A stretch of 64,000 nt of DNA from Ricordea florida (lineage: Eukaryota; Cnidaria; Anthozoa; Corallimorpharia; Ricordeidae). Positions 43,676-52,336 of the stretch are shown here, one piece after another (the first letter of the stretch is position 1; every line of letters begins with the position of its first letter). Where the stretch lies: assembly GCA_949710005.1 (NCBI GenBank), contig OX453282.1, positions 11,495,236-11,559,235 of the forward strand, in the 5' to 3' direction. Under the pieces are notes generated by a model. It was not told the DNA's origin, made no database searches, and saw only the letters and a program-made list of their open reading frames with translations. The position numbers were made by a program, and so were the translations under genes.

Positions 43676-44742
43676 AATCCAAAGCGTTTAATAGCCGATC
43701 TCCATAAATCGGTTGGATTCATCCCCTTGGAATATAGTTGGTTTGGTATCCCATCCAAGCTAATATTGATGGATGTGATTTCTGGATTCACAAAAGTCTC
43801 AGAATCTCTATTTCCTGGTGTATAACTATTTGTGAATAGGCAAAGTATACCAGTCATGGATCTTCTGGGAATATTCACATGTTTAAAAATTTTATCATCA
43901 TTAGGTCTTGAAATTTTAAACGTTTTGTGTAAGAGAATGTCTTCGTAAGTGAATGTTTTCCCCACTTTGTAGGAAGCTAGTGCCTGAGTCGTCAAATAAT
44001 TACTTGATATGCATGAATACTCCAACTCAATGTTACTCATTCTATAATTTGGAGGTTCTTCAGCATTCGAGTAAACGACAATATCATCAACTGATGCTAG
44101 TGTAATTTCAAATTCTAGTGAGTCATTATTAAACGCTCTATTATAAAACACACCATGATCCTTGAGAATGGAATGATCTAGAGGTATTGCATACTTAGTG
44201 TTATGAATCGCAGCAAGATTAACCTCCTTTCTATTTGAAGTGTTTTTATCATCCGCATTTGTTCTAAGTTTACGCATATTTTCAGAAGATATGCCTTGCC
44301 TCAACCTATCTCTACGCTCCTTCTTTGGTAAATGCAAATCATGATACGTCTGGAATACATTGAATCTCTCAGTATCTTGTATAATTTCTCCACCGAATTT
44401 AACTATAAGTTTGGAGATTAGATTTCTCCCCACATTATTGACTATAGTATTGTCTTTATGTCCTGAGACATTCAGATTGAAGGTGAGATATACACTGCCT
44501 GGAACGAACACAAGATTCTCTGATAATTTCGGAATTTCAATGTATAGTGTTTCACCAGGATTAGCAGATGAAGGATTGAATGTGATTCGATTCAATGATT
44601 TTTTCGCTTTCAAACCCCCCAATTCTCTAGGAAAACGATTTGGTTCAAGAATTTCTGATATAGTAGTCATTTTATATATATAATCAGAATAATCTTTAAA
44701 ATGTTTGGAAAACAAGTTCATGAAAAACATTACTTATTCTGC

Positions 44743-45192
44743 AGAGATGTTCTAGGAAATCATCTATTAGAATGCTCAACAAAAAATTAGAATAGTCCAC
44801 AGAAATATCAACAAAAATAGAGACTTTCTAGTATGCAGTCTATATGAATACTTGTAGAATCTAGAATTGACTAGAGTTTCATCTAAGTCCCTCTTAAATA
44901 ATCCTAGAGAAAACTTTCTAGCATATCCATCCAACAAATTTGAAAATTATGTCAAATGGGACCCTAATTAAATATTCATAAAACCATTCTGGAGTAAAAA
45001 AAATTTGACCACACCCTAATTTTGACCACACCCAAACGAAAAAACAGACACACAAAAATCGAAAGACCCGAAAAAATCATTGACCCAAAAAATTCACAAG
45101 ACTCGAAAAAAAATTGAAAATCATCGACACAAAAAATCACAACTCGACCCGGAAAAAAATAATTGCGCCAGAATCCGCACTTTGCTACTACT
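44743..45192 (-). repeat. Right 450-bp TIR of the capsid element
   Basis: Inverse of 39,626-40,075; ends CTACTACT and is followed by GCGAC. Confidence 0.92.
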
Positions 45193-45197
45193 GCGAC

Positions 45198-45580
45198 GGA
45201 TCGTGCAAAACTTTTTCGCGGGAAATATGAGTTATAAAAATAAACACATCTCCTACTGTGCTGGGGACGCCACCCAACACAAAGGAACGCTCCTGGTGAT
45301 GAGCTCCTGATTGATAAAAAGAAAATTACACAGTCGCTCAACCTTGCCCGTTCAGGACGCCTATCACAGGACAATGTTCGGGCAGCTCGTGCTGCAGAAT
45401 GACTCCAGCAGGTAAGTTCCTGCCATGTTGGCTGCTCAGGTAGGAAATCAATGTGCGGGATTCGGTTCATTTGCCGAATGCCCCGAGCGTGCAAGTTAGC
45501 GGAACCTTGCCCGATTAAACTTTTAATTGCCGCCCAGTTAGCTCATTTCGTAGAGCGCCGAAATAAAATATTGACTTAGT
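45198..45580. repeat. Non-coding right-arm segment with tRNA-like head
   Basis: Mirror of about 20,884-21,252. Contains GGAACGCTCCTGGTGATGAG (a motif that also occurs with variation at 21,646, 27,467 and 39,215) and the tRNA-derived head at about 45,530-45,560. Confidence 0.6.
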
Positions 45581-45600
45581 TAAAAGCAAACAAGGTATCC

Positions 45601-46240
45601 TTGAATTTGTCAAAAACTAATTTCATGTTTTTCCATCAAAGGCAAAAGAAAATTAATGTTAATGTTCCGCTGGTTTTGGAAAATATTGTGATTAAGCAAG
45701 TTACCGAAAGTAAATTCCTTGGCGTCTTTCTTTCTAACCAGCATCTTTCGTGGAAACCTCACATTAGTCCTGTTTCAAAGAAGATTTCGAAGTCTATTGG
45801 AATTATTGCCAAAGCTCGCTTTTATCTTTCCTCTGTATTATTCCCTTGTCTATCCTTATTTAACCTATTGCAATGTGGCCTGGTCCTCCACCTACTGCTC
45901 TAACCTAAACTGTATTTACCTTTTGCAGAAGCGCATAGTACGGCTGATAGCAAAAGCTGACTATCTTGCCAACACTTCTCCTTTATTTTGTCAACTTAGG
46001 CTCCTTGATATCTTCAGTATTAGTTCTTTTTCTATCGCCATTTTCATGTATTTGTATCACCACAATCTTTTGCCAGTTACTTTTCAATGTTTTTTCATGA
46101 CTGGTGGTCAATTTCATCAGTACAATACTCGAACTGCCTTTCAGTATAGATCACATTTCTGTAGAACTGATATTAAAAAATTCAGTATCCTTTATCAGGG
46201 ACCTAAAGTCTGGAATTCTCTACCCGTCACATCTCATTGA
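45601..46240 (+). pseudogene. LINE reverse transcriptase C-terminal fragment (right arm)
   Basis: Copy of 20,190-20,880 with a small insertion near 45,725 and a deletion of about 17 bp near 45,838, so the frame is broken twice. Motifs LQKRIVRLI and GPKVWNSLP are retained. Confidence 0.8.
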
Positions 46241-46449
46241 AAGACAATTTCCTTCTTAAGTTCTAGAACGCACAATGCCTGCTCGCCCTGTATTTATATC
46301 TTGCACTTCGTCATTAAATTTTGTAGCCCAGGGAAGCCTACTCGCATAAGCTTTCAGCTTCTTTACGCTTCCTTGTCACTTTTCCAGTATTTGTGACTAT
46401 AATTATTCACAATGTCCAAGTATGGGTGACTAAATTGGACTAATATTAA

Positions 46450-47331
46450 ATTCCCAGTAGAATCGACGAGTTTGAAAAACGTAATCCATATTCGATTAAT
46501 GTTATTGGATACAATTCTCAAACAAAAAGTTTCATGAACTTAAGAAATAATGATCAGCTACTAGAAAACAATGAATATATAAATGTACTAATTACTAATA
46601 AAAAAACCTATCACTATTGTTGGATCAAAAATTTTAGTAGACTCATATCATCTAAAATTCAAAAACACGAACACGCTAGATAGCTGTTTCCGATGTCTAA
46701 ATTCATTCAATTGTCAAAAAAAACTTGGAACAAACACGATAAATATTGCCGCAAACATGAAAAGGTCCATACTATAATGCCAGTTAATGAAGATGGCTCA
46801 CCTAAATTCATTCAATTCAAAGATCTTAATGGAAAGATGAGAGTCCCATTTGTAATATATGCAGATTTCCAGTGCTTTACCGGGGGCGAACAATTCACAG
46901 AGTTTATCGGACTACTAGCAAAACTTTATTCTTATTTAATGGACAATGAAAAGGAACAGAAAAAGTGTAAGGGATTCAAGAAATCCGTTATAAAACGAGA
47001 AAAAATCTCATGCCGATTTTCTCGAGTGTTTATTGAAAAACGAAAAACAATTTAGGCAAATGAACGTGATAAATAGTTATCTCCGAGACAACTTTTCCGA
47101 AGCTATCAACAAAGTCGCACGTTCTCCATTCGATGACAAGCGAGTTATCAGAAAAGATACTACCGACACATATACCATTGGAAACTATAGAGCCTCTGAG
47201 GTTGATAACGATGACTCTTAAATCCCAGAATAACACAAATGTTGATTTAGATATTGAATTAGATGATCAGATTACTGGAATCAATCTGTACAAAAGTGGA
47301 GCATTTAAAAATCAAAGAACCATAATAGTTA
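46450..47331 (+). pseudogene. DNA polymerase B N-terminal fragment (right arm)
   Basis: Plus-strand copy of the left-arm fragment. It reads a segment with ITNKKTYHYCWIKNFSRLI, an in-frame stop, then MSKFIQLSKKTWNKHDKYC and MRVPFVIYADFQCF (Exo I with Gln for Glu), and a frame change near 47,010. The fragment ends at the boundary with the Polinton, which may have cut it. Confidence 0.7.
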
Positions 47332-47833
47332 AGAGTGGATGTCTCTAAAAATCGAAGAAAAATAAAAAAATCGCGGACATTGTCAAAAATTCGTTTCGTC
47401 CCATTTTTTGTCTACAGGTAGCTATAGGTACTACCTAAAGTGAAATGAGGTTAGTTTGTGTAAATATTCATTTTGACGGGAATAAACCGTTATGAATTGC
47501 ATTATCGAAAATGAGTGCGTGCGAGCTCGAAATTATGTAGTTTTCAGGCCGACCTTAGATGAACTAAAATGCGACAGCAGGAACTGCCTAGCTATAAATA
47601 TATATAGTTGGCCTTCCTTTACCAAGATATACTGATATTTTTTGTATCGTGTCCTTCAGTAGTAAGGGGGGTCACTTTGGGACAAATCTAGAGCGCTGAT
47701 TGGCTGCGCGTTTCGCGGGAAATTTCAGGAATGCAGTCAAACCGGTTTGTGAACTGGGAAAACCGGTTTTTTCGGGTTGATCTTGTTGAACTTGTTTTTG
47801 AGTGGTAAAAAAAGGTTTTTATTGAAAATGGGT
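47332..47833. other. Polinton left terminal region (putative TIR)
   Basis: Non-coding 500 bp between the arm and the first gene. Contains a small palindrome (AACCGGTTT twice near 47,738 and 47,760) and CTATAAATATATATAG near 47,592. The extent of the TIR cannot be judged without the other end. Confidence 0.6.
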
Positions 47834-47840
47834 TATAAAA
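47834..47840 (+). promoter_or_regulatory. TATA box for the rightward Polinton gene pair
   Basis: TATAAAA 45 nt before the ATG at 47,885, leaving about 15-20 nt of leader if transcription starts 25-30 nt downstream. Confidence 0.6.
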
Positions 47841-47884
47841 GTGTGAAAAGATTTTGGTGAATCACTTTCAGAAAAAAGTAAAGC

Positions 47885-48403
47885 ATGGAGGACTTGGAAA
47901 ATATTCGAAATAGAATCGAACAGAACATTGCAGTCACTGCAGATGAGATGAAAAGATATAGAGCCAGATTTAAAGATACAGGGGATGCTGGCGAAATAAT
48001 AAAAGACTTACCGCCACCAGAAGCTTACGATCAGATGAGTAATAGGGAAGAACTGGAAGATGCGCTGGAGAAATTACATTGTTTGGAGTGGCTGGGAAGA
48101 GAGTACGAGGAATTAGTCCCGCAGATAGATATCTACATCTCTCAGGTGGACTGGATATCATGGGAACACAGTTACAAAGAAGTTACCTGTGATGTTTACT
48201 TCTGGGCAGATTTTGGCGGCGGTGAGGACATGTACCGAGCAGAGTGGAAAGGTGAAATCCTACCCAAGGAGAGACACAACAAGATCAATGCATTTGAAGA
48301 TCCTAAAACTGAGGACAGAGTCGGTTACGGATTCATTCCTTCCACAGTCACTAACGCGGAGTTACCATTTGTACTCACCGATATCAGGCTGAACAACAAC
48401 TAA
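47885..48403 (+). CDS. Polinton accessory protein, paralogue 1
   Basis: A 172-aa acidic protein. Residues 1-75 are helical and charged (MEDLENIRNRIEQNI onward). From about residue 80 a beta-rich domain begins: IDIYISQVDWISWE, DVYFWADFGGGEDMYRAEW, GEILPKERHNKIN and ELPFVLTDI. The domain is repeated in the next gene with conserved order. Family unknown. It lies at the element's end and is one of only two genes on this strand, a position where Polintons and related viruses often keep variable accessory genes; that role is inference. Confidence 0.7.
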   Translation: MEDLENIRNRIEQNIAVTADEMKRYRARFKDTGDAGEIIKDLPPPEAYDQMSNREELEDALEKLHCLEWLGREYEELVPQIDIYISQVDWISWEHSYKEVTCDVYFWADFGGGEDMYRAEWKGEILPKERHNKINAFEDPKTEDRVGYGFIPSTVTNAELPFVLTDIRLNNN

Positions 48404-48407
48404 CCAG

Positions 48408-48743
48408 ATGGAACAGCAGTTGGCCAAAACGATGAGGGAACTGATGAGTAAAAGATATACTATGTTAAAGGGGGATATGAACATATATGTGGATAAAATA
48501 CAATGGATACCGTGGGATTTACCACGAAAGATAGAATGTACTGTGTGGTTTCGTGCTGATTGGAGATGGAGAGGTGAAGAGTATAGAGGAGGATGGAATA
48601 GCGAACTATTGCCGAAAAAGAAGGGATATAAAGTGAATGTACATGAAGATCAAGAGGATGGAACACTCATACTGGTTGGATATATTGAATCGGACTGTGA
48701 GAAACTTTTTCCCTTTGTTATAGACAAGATAAAAAAAGAGTAA
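48408..48743 (+). CDS. Polinton accessory protein, paralogue 2
   Basis: This 111-aa protein starts 4 nt after the previous stop. Nearly all of it is the beta-rich domain shared with paralogue 1: MNIYVDKIQWIPWD, VWFRADWRWRGEEYRGGW, SELLPKKKGYKVN, VGYIESD and LFPFVIDKI. The N-terminal helical extension of paralogue 1 is missing. With no promoter between, it is probably on the same transcript and translated by reinitiation or leaky scanning. A poly(A) signal follows at 48,752. Confidence 0.7.
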   Translation: MEQQLAKTMRELMSKRYTMLKGDMNIYVDKIQWIPWDLPRKIECTVWFRADWRWRGEEYRGGWNSELLPKKKGYKVNVHEDQEDGTLILVGYIESDCEKLFPFVIDKIKKE

Positions 48744-48751
48744 TGGAACAA

Positions 48752-48757
48752 AATAAA
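48752..48757 (+). terminator. Poly(A) signal of the rightward gene pair
   Basis: AATAAA 9 nt after the stop at 48,743. It faces a minus-strand AATAAA at 48,782-48,787, so the two transcription units converge here with little overlap. Confidence 0.6.
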
Positions 48758-48781
48758 GCTTGGATTGTGATAAAAAAAGTT

Positions 48782-48787
48782 TTTATT
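48782..48787 (-). terminator. Poly(A) signal of the leftward GRF gene
   Basis: AATAAA on the minus strand, 57 nt past the stop of the gene at 48,844-49,779. Confidence 0.6.
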
Positions 48788-48843
48788 TATTGTCTCACTA
48801 CTTAGAATGGAAAAAATATGTACAACTTTCTTTCTTTTCTTTC

Positions 48844-49779
48844 CTACTGCTGCGACTGTTCTTCTAGTTTGTTTAACATTTCTGTGTAAAGCACTGCATC
48901 ATCCACACTGTCAACCTCCTTTGCTAAGATCTCCTCTCTTGTAAGCGTAATGGTTTCTTCAACTTTCACGGGCGATGCTTCCTTTTTCTGCTTGGGCTTT
49001 TTTTCAACATGGGGTCCTACCACCACTACATCTGTTTTACCGGATAGGAAATCAGAGGTGATGAATCGTTCGGGAATCATCCAGTCTTGATAGAAATAGC
49101 GGAGCTCATCTTGTACCAAGTGTGTTTCCAATTCGCTTCTGAAGTAACGAGCCACCTTGCCGGGTTTACAGCGTCGGGGTTTTCGTTTTTCCCCTTCTTT
49201 AGGTAGCATTAGATTCCCATCGAATCTTCTCGCCTCACCATCCACTTCCAGAACGAGAATCTTGGTGGGAGGAAAGGCGGTTTCTCTGTGTTTTCGTTTT
49301 CTTTCCTTTACGGGGGAAGTCGGGGGTGGCTTTACCGATGTTGCGGTATTCACGCTTCTGCCAGCATTGCACTCGATGGTCTTTGCGTTGGGAGCTTCAT
49401 CTGCCCACTGAAAGAAGTTACACGGAGCATCCTGCATCTTGTTGAAAGCACACTTGAAAAATGGCCTGTTCTTATTCTCATCGGTATTGGCCAAATTCAT
49501 GATAGCTGTATCTCCGTGTCTGCACAGCGGTGGGAGATGTTTGTAGAGGGATTGCACTTTGTACAGCAACACTGTTGAATAGCAATCCAAGTTATCTGTC
49601 TTGGTGAAGAAAGGACAACCACCATCTTTGTAACACTTTGTGTAGCTGGTGTAAGGAAATGTTTTCGCGTTGAATGTGGTCAAAGTGTTTTGACAGAATC
49701 CACAAAGCTGATGCGGTTGTTCTGGTTTCACAGGACCGTAGGAAAACATGGTTCTTGGAGCTTCAACGAAGATGCACAT
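48844..49779 (-). CDS. Polinton GRF-type zinc-finger protein
   Basis: The 311-aa product has two N-terminal zinc modules. The first has CGFC (residues 26-29) with C49 and C55 in TKCYKDGGCPFF. The second is GRF-type, with PLCRHGD (86-90), FFKC (110) and APCNFFQWADE (120-128). A low-complexity basic linker follows (VKERKRKHRE). The C-terminal domain begins near residue 174 with LEVDGEARRFDG and includes PGKVARYFRSELETHL and RYFYQDWMIPERF. GRF fingers bind single-stranded nucleic acid in topoisomerase 3 and Endonuclease VIII-like proteins, so a role in replication or repair is plausible. A Met at 49,749 is an alternative start. A diverged relative is at 17,975-18,457. Confidence 0.75.
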   Translation of the reverse strand: MCIFVEAPRTMFSYGPVKPEQPHQLCGFCQNTLTTFNAKTFPYTSYTKCYKDGGCPFFTKTDNLDCYSTVLLYKVQSLYKHLPPLCRHGDTAIMNLANTDENKNRPFFKCAFNKMQDAPCNFFQWADEAPNAKTIECNAGRSVNTATSVKPPPTSPVKERKRKHRETAFPPTKILVLEVDGEARRFDGNLMLPKEGEKRKPRRCKPGKVARYFRSELETHLVQDELRYFYQDWMIPERFITSDFLSGKTDVVVVGPHVEKKPKQKKEASPVKVEETITLTREEILAKEVDSVDDAVLYTEMLNKLEEQSQQ

Positions 49780-49823
49780 CTAATAAGGTTCGATGATGAA
49801 TGGTAGAATGAAATTGTTCCTGC

Positions 49824-49830
49824 ATTTATA
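49824..49830 (-). promoter_or_regulatory. TATA box of the GRF gene
   Basis: TATAAAT on the minus strand, 45 nt upstream of the ATG at 49,779: the same spacing as the TATA box of the rightward pair. Confidence 0.55.
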
Positions 49831-49861
49831 CACACGCGTCAAAAAGAACCAGGCTGTCCGG

Positions 49862-50458
49862 TTAATAGCGCAACCAATGGCGCTGCATCAAGTTGAAGAT
49901 ACCGGTTCCAACCTGTTCTTTCTTTTTCTTTGTCTTGGATCTTGTCATGGTAGGACTGAAGATGCGTTTGGATGTAGATTTTTTTTTTTGGGATGGAGGT
50001 GCTTTTTTGGGTGTTGCTGAATCAGGGGGAGTTAGGAAAACGGAAGATGTAGAAGCTGTAGCGTGTGGTGTGAACAAATCCCCAGTAAGTGTTTCCAAAT
50101 CACCGTCTGCAGCAGCTTGTGCAACAGGTACAACTGGAACAGCTTGTCTAACAAGAGAGGTTGTACCTACAGGTGTGGCAAATTTAGTTTTCCTCTTTAC
50201 CGGTTTGTCCTTAATGATGCGCACTGCAGGTACTTGCGCTTGATACTGCGCCAGTACATCTCTGTAACGATTCATCACTTGATCGTAAAGCATCAGTTTT
50301 CTATCCAGAGGAATCTTGTTGTTGTCAAGGATCGCCTTCATTTCCGAATCCATATGGGTCAAAGAAAGAATATAGGGTGATGTGTTCACTTTTTTTTCTT
50401 CTGCCATGGTGAGAAGAAGATTCTCCGGTACAAGAGCCATACGTGTTGCACTAGTCAT
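49862..50458 (-). CDS. Polinton structural/accessory protein, 198 aa
   Basis: The N-terminal 75 residues are a helical domain (ALVPENLLLTMAEEKK, MDSEMKAILDNNKIPLDRK, LYDQVMNRYRDVL). The rest is disordered, rich in Pro, Thr, Ala and Val, with a strongly basic tail (TRSKTKKKKEQ) before GIFNLMQRHWLRY. Helical head plus basic tail suggests a virion or DNA-associated protein, but no named family is assigned. A Met at residue 7 is an alternative start. A TATAAAC on the minus strand at 50,499-50,505 could be its promoter. Confidence 0.65.
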   Translation of the reverse strand: MTSATRMALVPENLLLTMAEEKKVNTSPYILSLTHMDSEMKAILDNNKIPLDRKLMLYDQVMNRYRDVLAQYQAQVPAVRIIKDKPVKRKTKFATPVGTTSLVRQAVPVVPVAQAAADGDLETLTGDLFTPHATASTSSVFLTPPDSATPKKAPPSQKKKSTSKRIFSPTMTRSKTKKKKEQVGTGIFNLMQRHWLRY

Positions 50459-50500
50459 GGTGTTGTGTAAAATGTAGAGAACAGTTATACGATACTGTGT

Positions 50501-50863
50501 TTATAGCTTTCCGAATGCATGCTTTCCGAATCTCCTTACTAACATGTTTGCAATCATGGGAAGTACAACAGAAGCTAGTTTTGCCAAAACTCCACCACCA
50601 CCACCACTTTGACTCAATATTACTTTTCTTTGTCGAATGGAGGCTCTCTTCTTAGCCAGATCCCTCATGTTTTTCGCTTCCTTTCTCAACTGTCGGAACT
50701 TTGCACGAGTTAATGGAATGTTTCCTTTCAATAGGTTTAAAGATACTTCACTTAACGCATCGATCTGATCCTTGCTTGCTTTTCTAATAAGAGTTACACG
50801 ATCAGATGGTTTGCTCTTTGCGAGTTTCCTCAAAAAACGAATGTTTCTTTCCATACGCTCCAT
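50501..50863 (-). CDS. Polinton small basic helical protein
   Basis: The first ATG is at 50,863 (MERMERNIRFLRKLAK), giving 120 residues; upstream in-frame codons to 50,878 lack an ATG. The protein is helical and Lys/Arg-rich, then a Gly run (QSGGGGGVLA) and a hydrophobic C-terminus (KLASVVLPMIANMLVRRFG). A hydrophobic end of this kind could insert in or disrupt a membrane, recalling small lytic or entry-associated virion proteins, but this is conjecture. It begins 15 nt after the upstream gene's stop. Confidence 0.6.
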   Translation of the reverse strand: MERMERNIRFLRKLAKSKPSDRVTLIRKASKDQIDALSEVSLNLLKGNIPLTRAKFRQLRKEAKNMRDLAKKRASIRQRKVILSQSGGGGGVLAKLASVVLPMIANMLVRRFGKHAFGKL

Positions 50864-50878
50864 TGCAGACTGAATCAA

Positions 50879-51027
50879 TTACTCTGTGCTAAGAACTTTT
50901 GAACTCTCTGGTTTCTTGCTGGTGCTGGGTTTCTTGCTGATGCTGATGCTGGGTTTCTTCGTTTTCTTTACAGTCAGTTTACGCTTCTTAGGCTGTGGTT
51001 TTGGAAAAGGTATACCGTACTCAGCCA

Positions 51028-51058
<31 letters not shown>

Positions 51059-51427
51059 TTCCTTAGCCAGCTCGGGTCGGAAATCTCCCCACTCAAGGCC
51101 GAGAATATGCCTGTATGTAATGATTTTATCAGCCATGTCAGCCTCCAAACCAAAGATGATGGAGAGAAGATGAATACAGGAACCCGCGATTGAATCAATC
51201 TCTCCAAGCGTGGCTGATGATAACAGTTCCCGCTGTTGTTCAGGTCCTGGTGCATTCAACAACATATTCAAGACCAGATTTTTACAACGATCACCGTTGT
51301 TGTTAATTTCTCCCTCCTCCATGGAGTGATAATCTTCATCGTCTTGTGTATTTCCAGCACACATTGTCTGGCAACCTTTATCGTTGTTACCTTCTCGAAA
51401 CATAGATAACTGAATGAAGAAACTCAA
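50879..51427 (-). CDS. Polinton acidic protein with poly-Asp tract
   Basis: The 182-aa product (or 174 from the Met at 51,403) has an acidic N-terminus (TQDDEDYHSMEEGEI) and a helical middle (LVLNMLLNAPGPEQQRELL, LLSIIFGLEADMADKIITY). A D10 run encoded by a GAT repeat follows, and then a basic Ser/Lys tail (SISKKPSTSKKPESS). Charge is sharply split between the middle and end. Family unknown. The GAT repeat is a likely slippage site. Confidence 0.6.
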
Positions 51428-51440
51428 TTGAGCTGAACCT

Positions 51441-52292
51441 TTATTGCGTTTGACGCGTGGATATTCGAGTTACTTGTGGTCTTTGATTGGCTCCTTTATA
51501 GGTGGTTGTAACTGTTCTCGTTTCTGTTACCGCCGCAACGCGCCTACCCCTTAATGCATTAGCTGCTCTACGTTGTAAGTTTTCTACGGTTTGTTGATTT
51601 CGTGGAGTATTTCTCACTCTGTGTACGCGAGTTCTTGCTGAACTTGTAACTCTTCCTCTAGTTCTTGCTGCATCTGGATTAGAAGATGAGGATGAAGATG
51701 ATGAACTTGTTGAAGATATAGGGGAAGGTGATGAACTGGTAGCTGGGTTACGAGTTCGTCTTACACGCTGCCGTTGTTGTACACGCCTTCTTCGCCTTCT
51801 TCTTGGTGCAGGGGTTGATGTTGTTGGGGCTGGCGGTGGCGGTGGTGATGATGATAATCCCACACCGGCCTCTCCAATGGAACGAGGGGGTGATCTTATT
51901 GTAGCCAAGTCTGGGGAGTATCGAAGCGGGCCTCTAGGTGGTGTGGGTTTGTAAGCCATGCGTGGAGTGCGAGGAGAAGATACCCGTGCAGGTGGTGTAG
52001 CCAATCCTACACCAGTTGCTGCGATATTACGCACATGAGGTGGAGTATCGAGAGGTCTGTAACCGAAACTACTAGCAATACGATCGGTAAGAGCATCGTG
52101 GGCTAAAGGAGCAGTTTGCTGCTGTTGAGCAAGATTCACTCTTGAATCCCCAAAACTTTCACGTAAGAATCTGTTTGCGTCAAAGTCGCCAGATGCTTCA
52201 CTCAAAAGTTGGCGATTAGCTGCATCATCGAAATCGTCATAGCCAATAGTGGGAGGATTTCCATGTTCATCCGTGGGCCATCTACCTGCCAT
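51441..52292 (-). CDS. Polinton disordered Arg/Pro/Ser-rich protein
   Basis: The 283-aa product starts MAGRWPTDEHGNPP. Only the first 85 residues have ordinary composition. The remainder is low complexity: PPPPPAP, RRRRRRR, a Ser-rich run with nine consecutive Ser (SSSSSSSSS), then repeated Arg-rich segments. A long basic disordered region fits a nucleic-acid-condensing virion protein; no homologue is named. Confidence 0.6.
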   Translation of the reverse strand: MAGRWPTDEHGNPPTIGYDDFDDAANRQLLSEASGDFDANRFLRESFGDSRVNLAQQQQTAPLAHDALTDRIASSFGYRPLDTPPHVRNIAATGVGLATPPARVSSPRTPRMAYKPTPPRGPLRYSPDLATIRSPPRSIGEAGVGLSSSPPPPPAPTTSTPAPRRRRRRRVQQRQRVRRTRNPATSSSPSPISSTSSSSSSSSSNPDAARTRGRVTSSARTRVHRVRNTPRNQQTVENLQRRAANALRGRRVAAVTETRTVTTTYKGANQRPQVTRISTRQTQ

Positions 52293-52336
52293 ACTGATGT
52301 GGTGGAAAGAAATGAGATAACGAATCCTAACACAAG

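Larger units (their letters stand above)
40108..44670 (-). pseudogene. Polinton-like major capsid protein gene, split by a LINE
   Basis: The ATG at 44,670 starts MTTISEILEPNRFP; an upstream in-frame extension to 44,730 is possible. The N-terminal segment runs 333 residues to about 43,676. It contains FNPSSANPGETLYIEIP and VFVPGSVYLTFNLNV, beta-rich like the first jelly roll of Polinton-type capsids, and FGGEIIQDTERFNVFQTYHD. It breaks where the LINE tail begins. Coding resumes beyond the LINE at about 40,328 with EEDFYMDKFAFWIDL, changes frame at an A8 run (about 40,220-40,232), and ends at a stop at 40,108-40,110, only 32 bp from the left TIR. A TATATATAA lies just before the ATG. It is diverged from the capsid gene at 53,614, so it comes from another lineage. 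Two lesions: the LINE and a homopolymer frameshift. Confidence 0.65.
39626..45192. mobile_element. Capsid-only TIR element (Polinton-like), 5,567 bp including an inserted LINE
   Basis: It has terminal inverted repeats of about 450 bp (39,626-40,075 and 44,743-45,192), near-identical, starting AGTAGTAGCAAAGTGCGG. GCGAC flanks both ends (39,621-39,625 and 45,193-45,197) and is single in the left arm's empty site. Between the TIRs, once the 3.35-kb LINE is discounted, lie only about 1.3 kb, filled from end to end by one minus-strand gene for a double-jelly-roll-like capsid protein. An AG...CT terminus and a long TIR fit Polinton-type elements; their duplication is normally 6 bp, here 5. No integrase, polymerase, ATPase or protease is present. 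Confidence 0.85.
28110..47332. repeat. Right arm of large inverted duplication, opened by two insertions
   Basis: Reverse-complement counterpart of 19,099-26,110. Removing the transposon (31,781-38,444 plus one 9-bp duplication) and the capsid element (39,626-45,192 plus one 5-bp duplication) leaves about 6.98 kb, against 7.01 kb in the left arm. The difference is explained by a shorter ATT tract and small deletions. The arm ends at 47,332, exactly where the Polinton appears to start. Confidence 0.93.
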
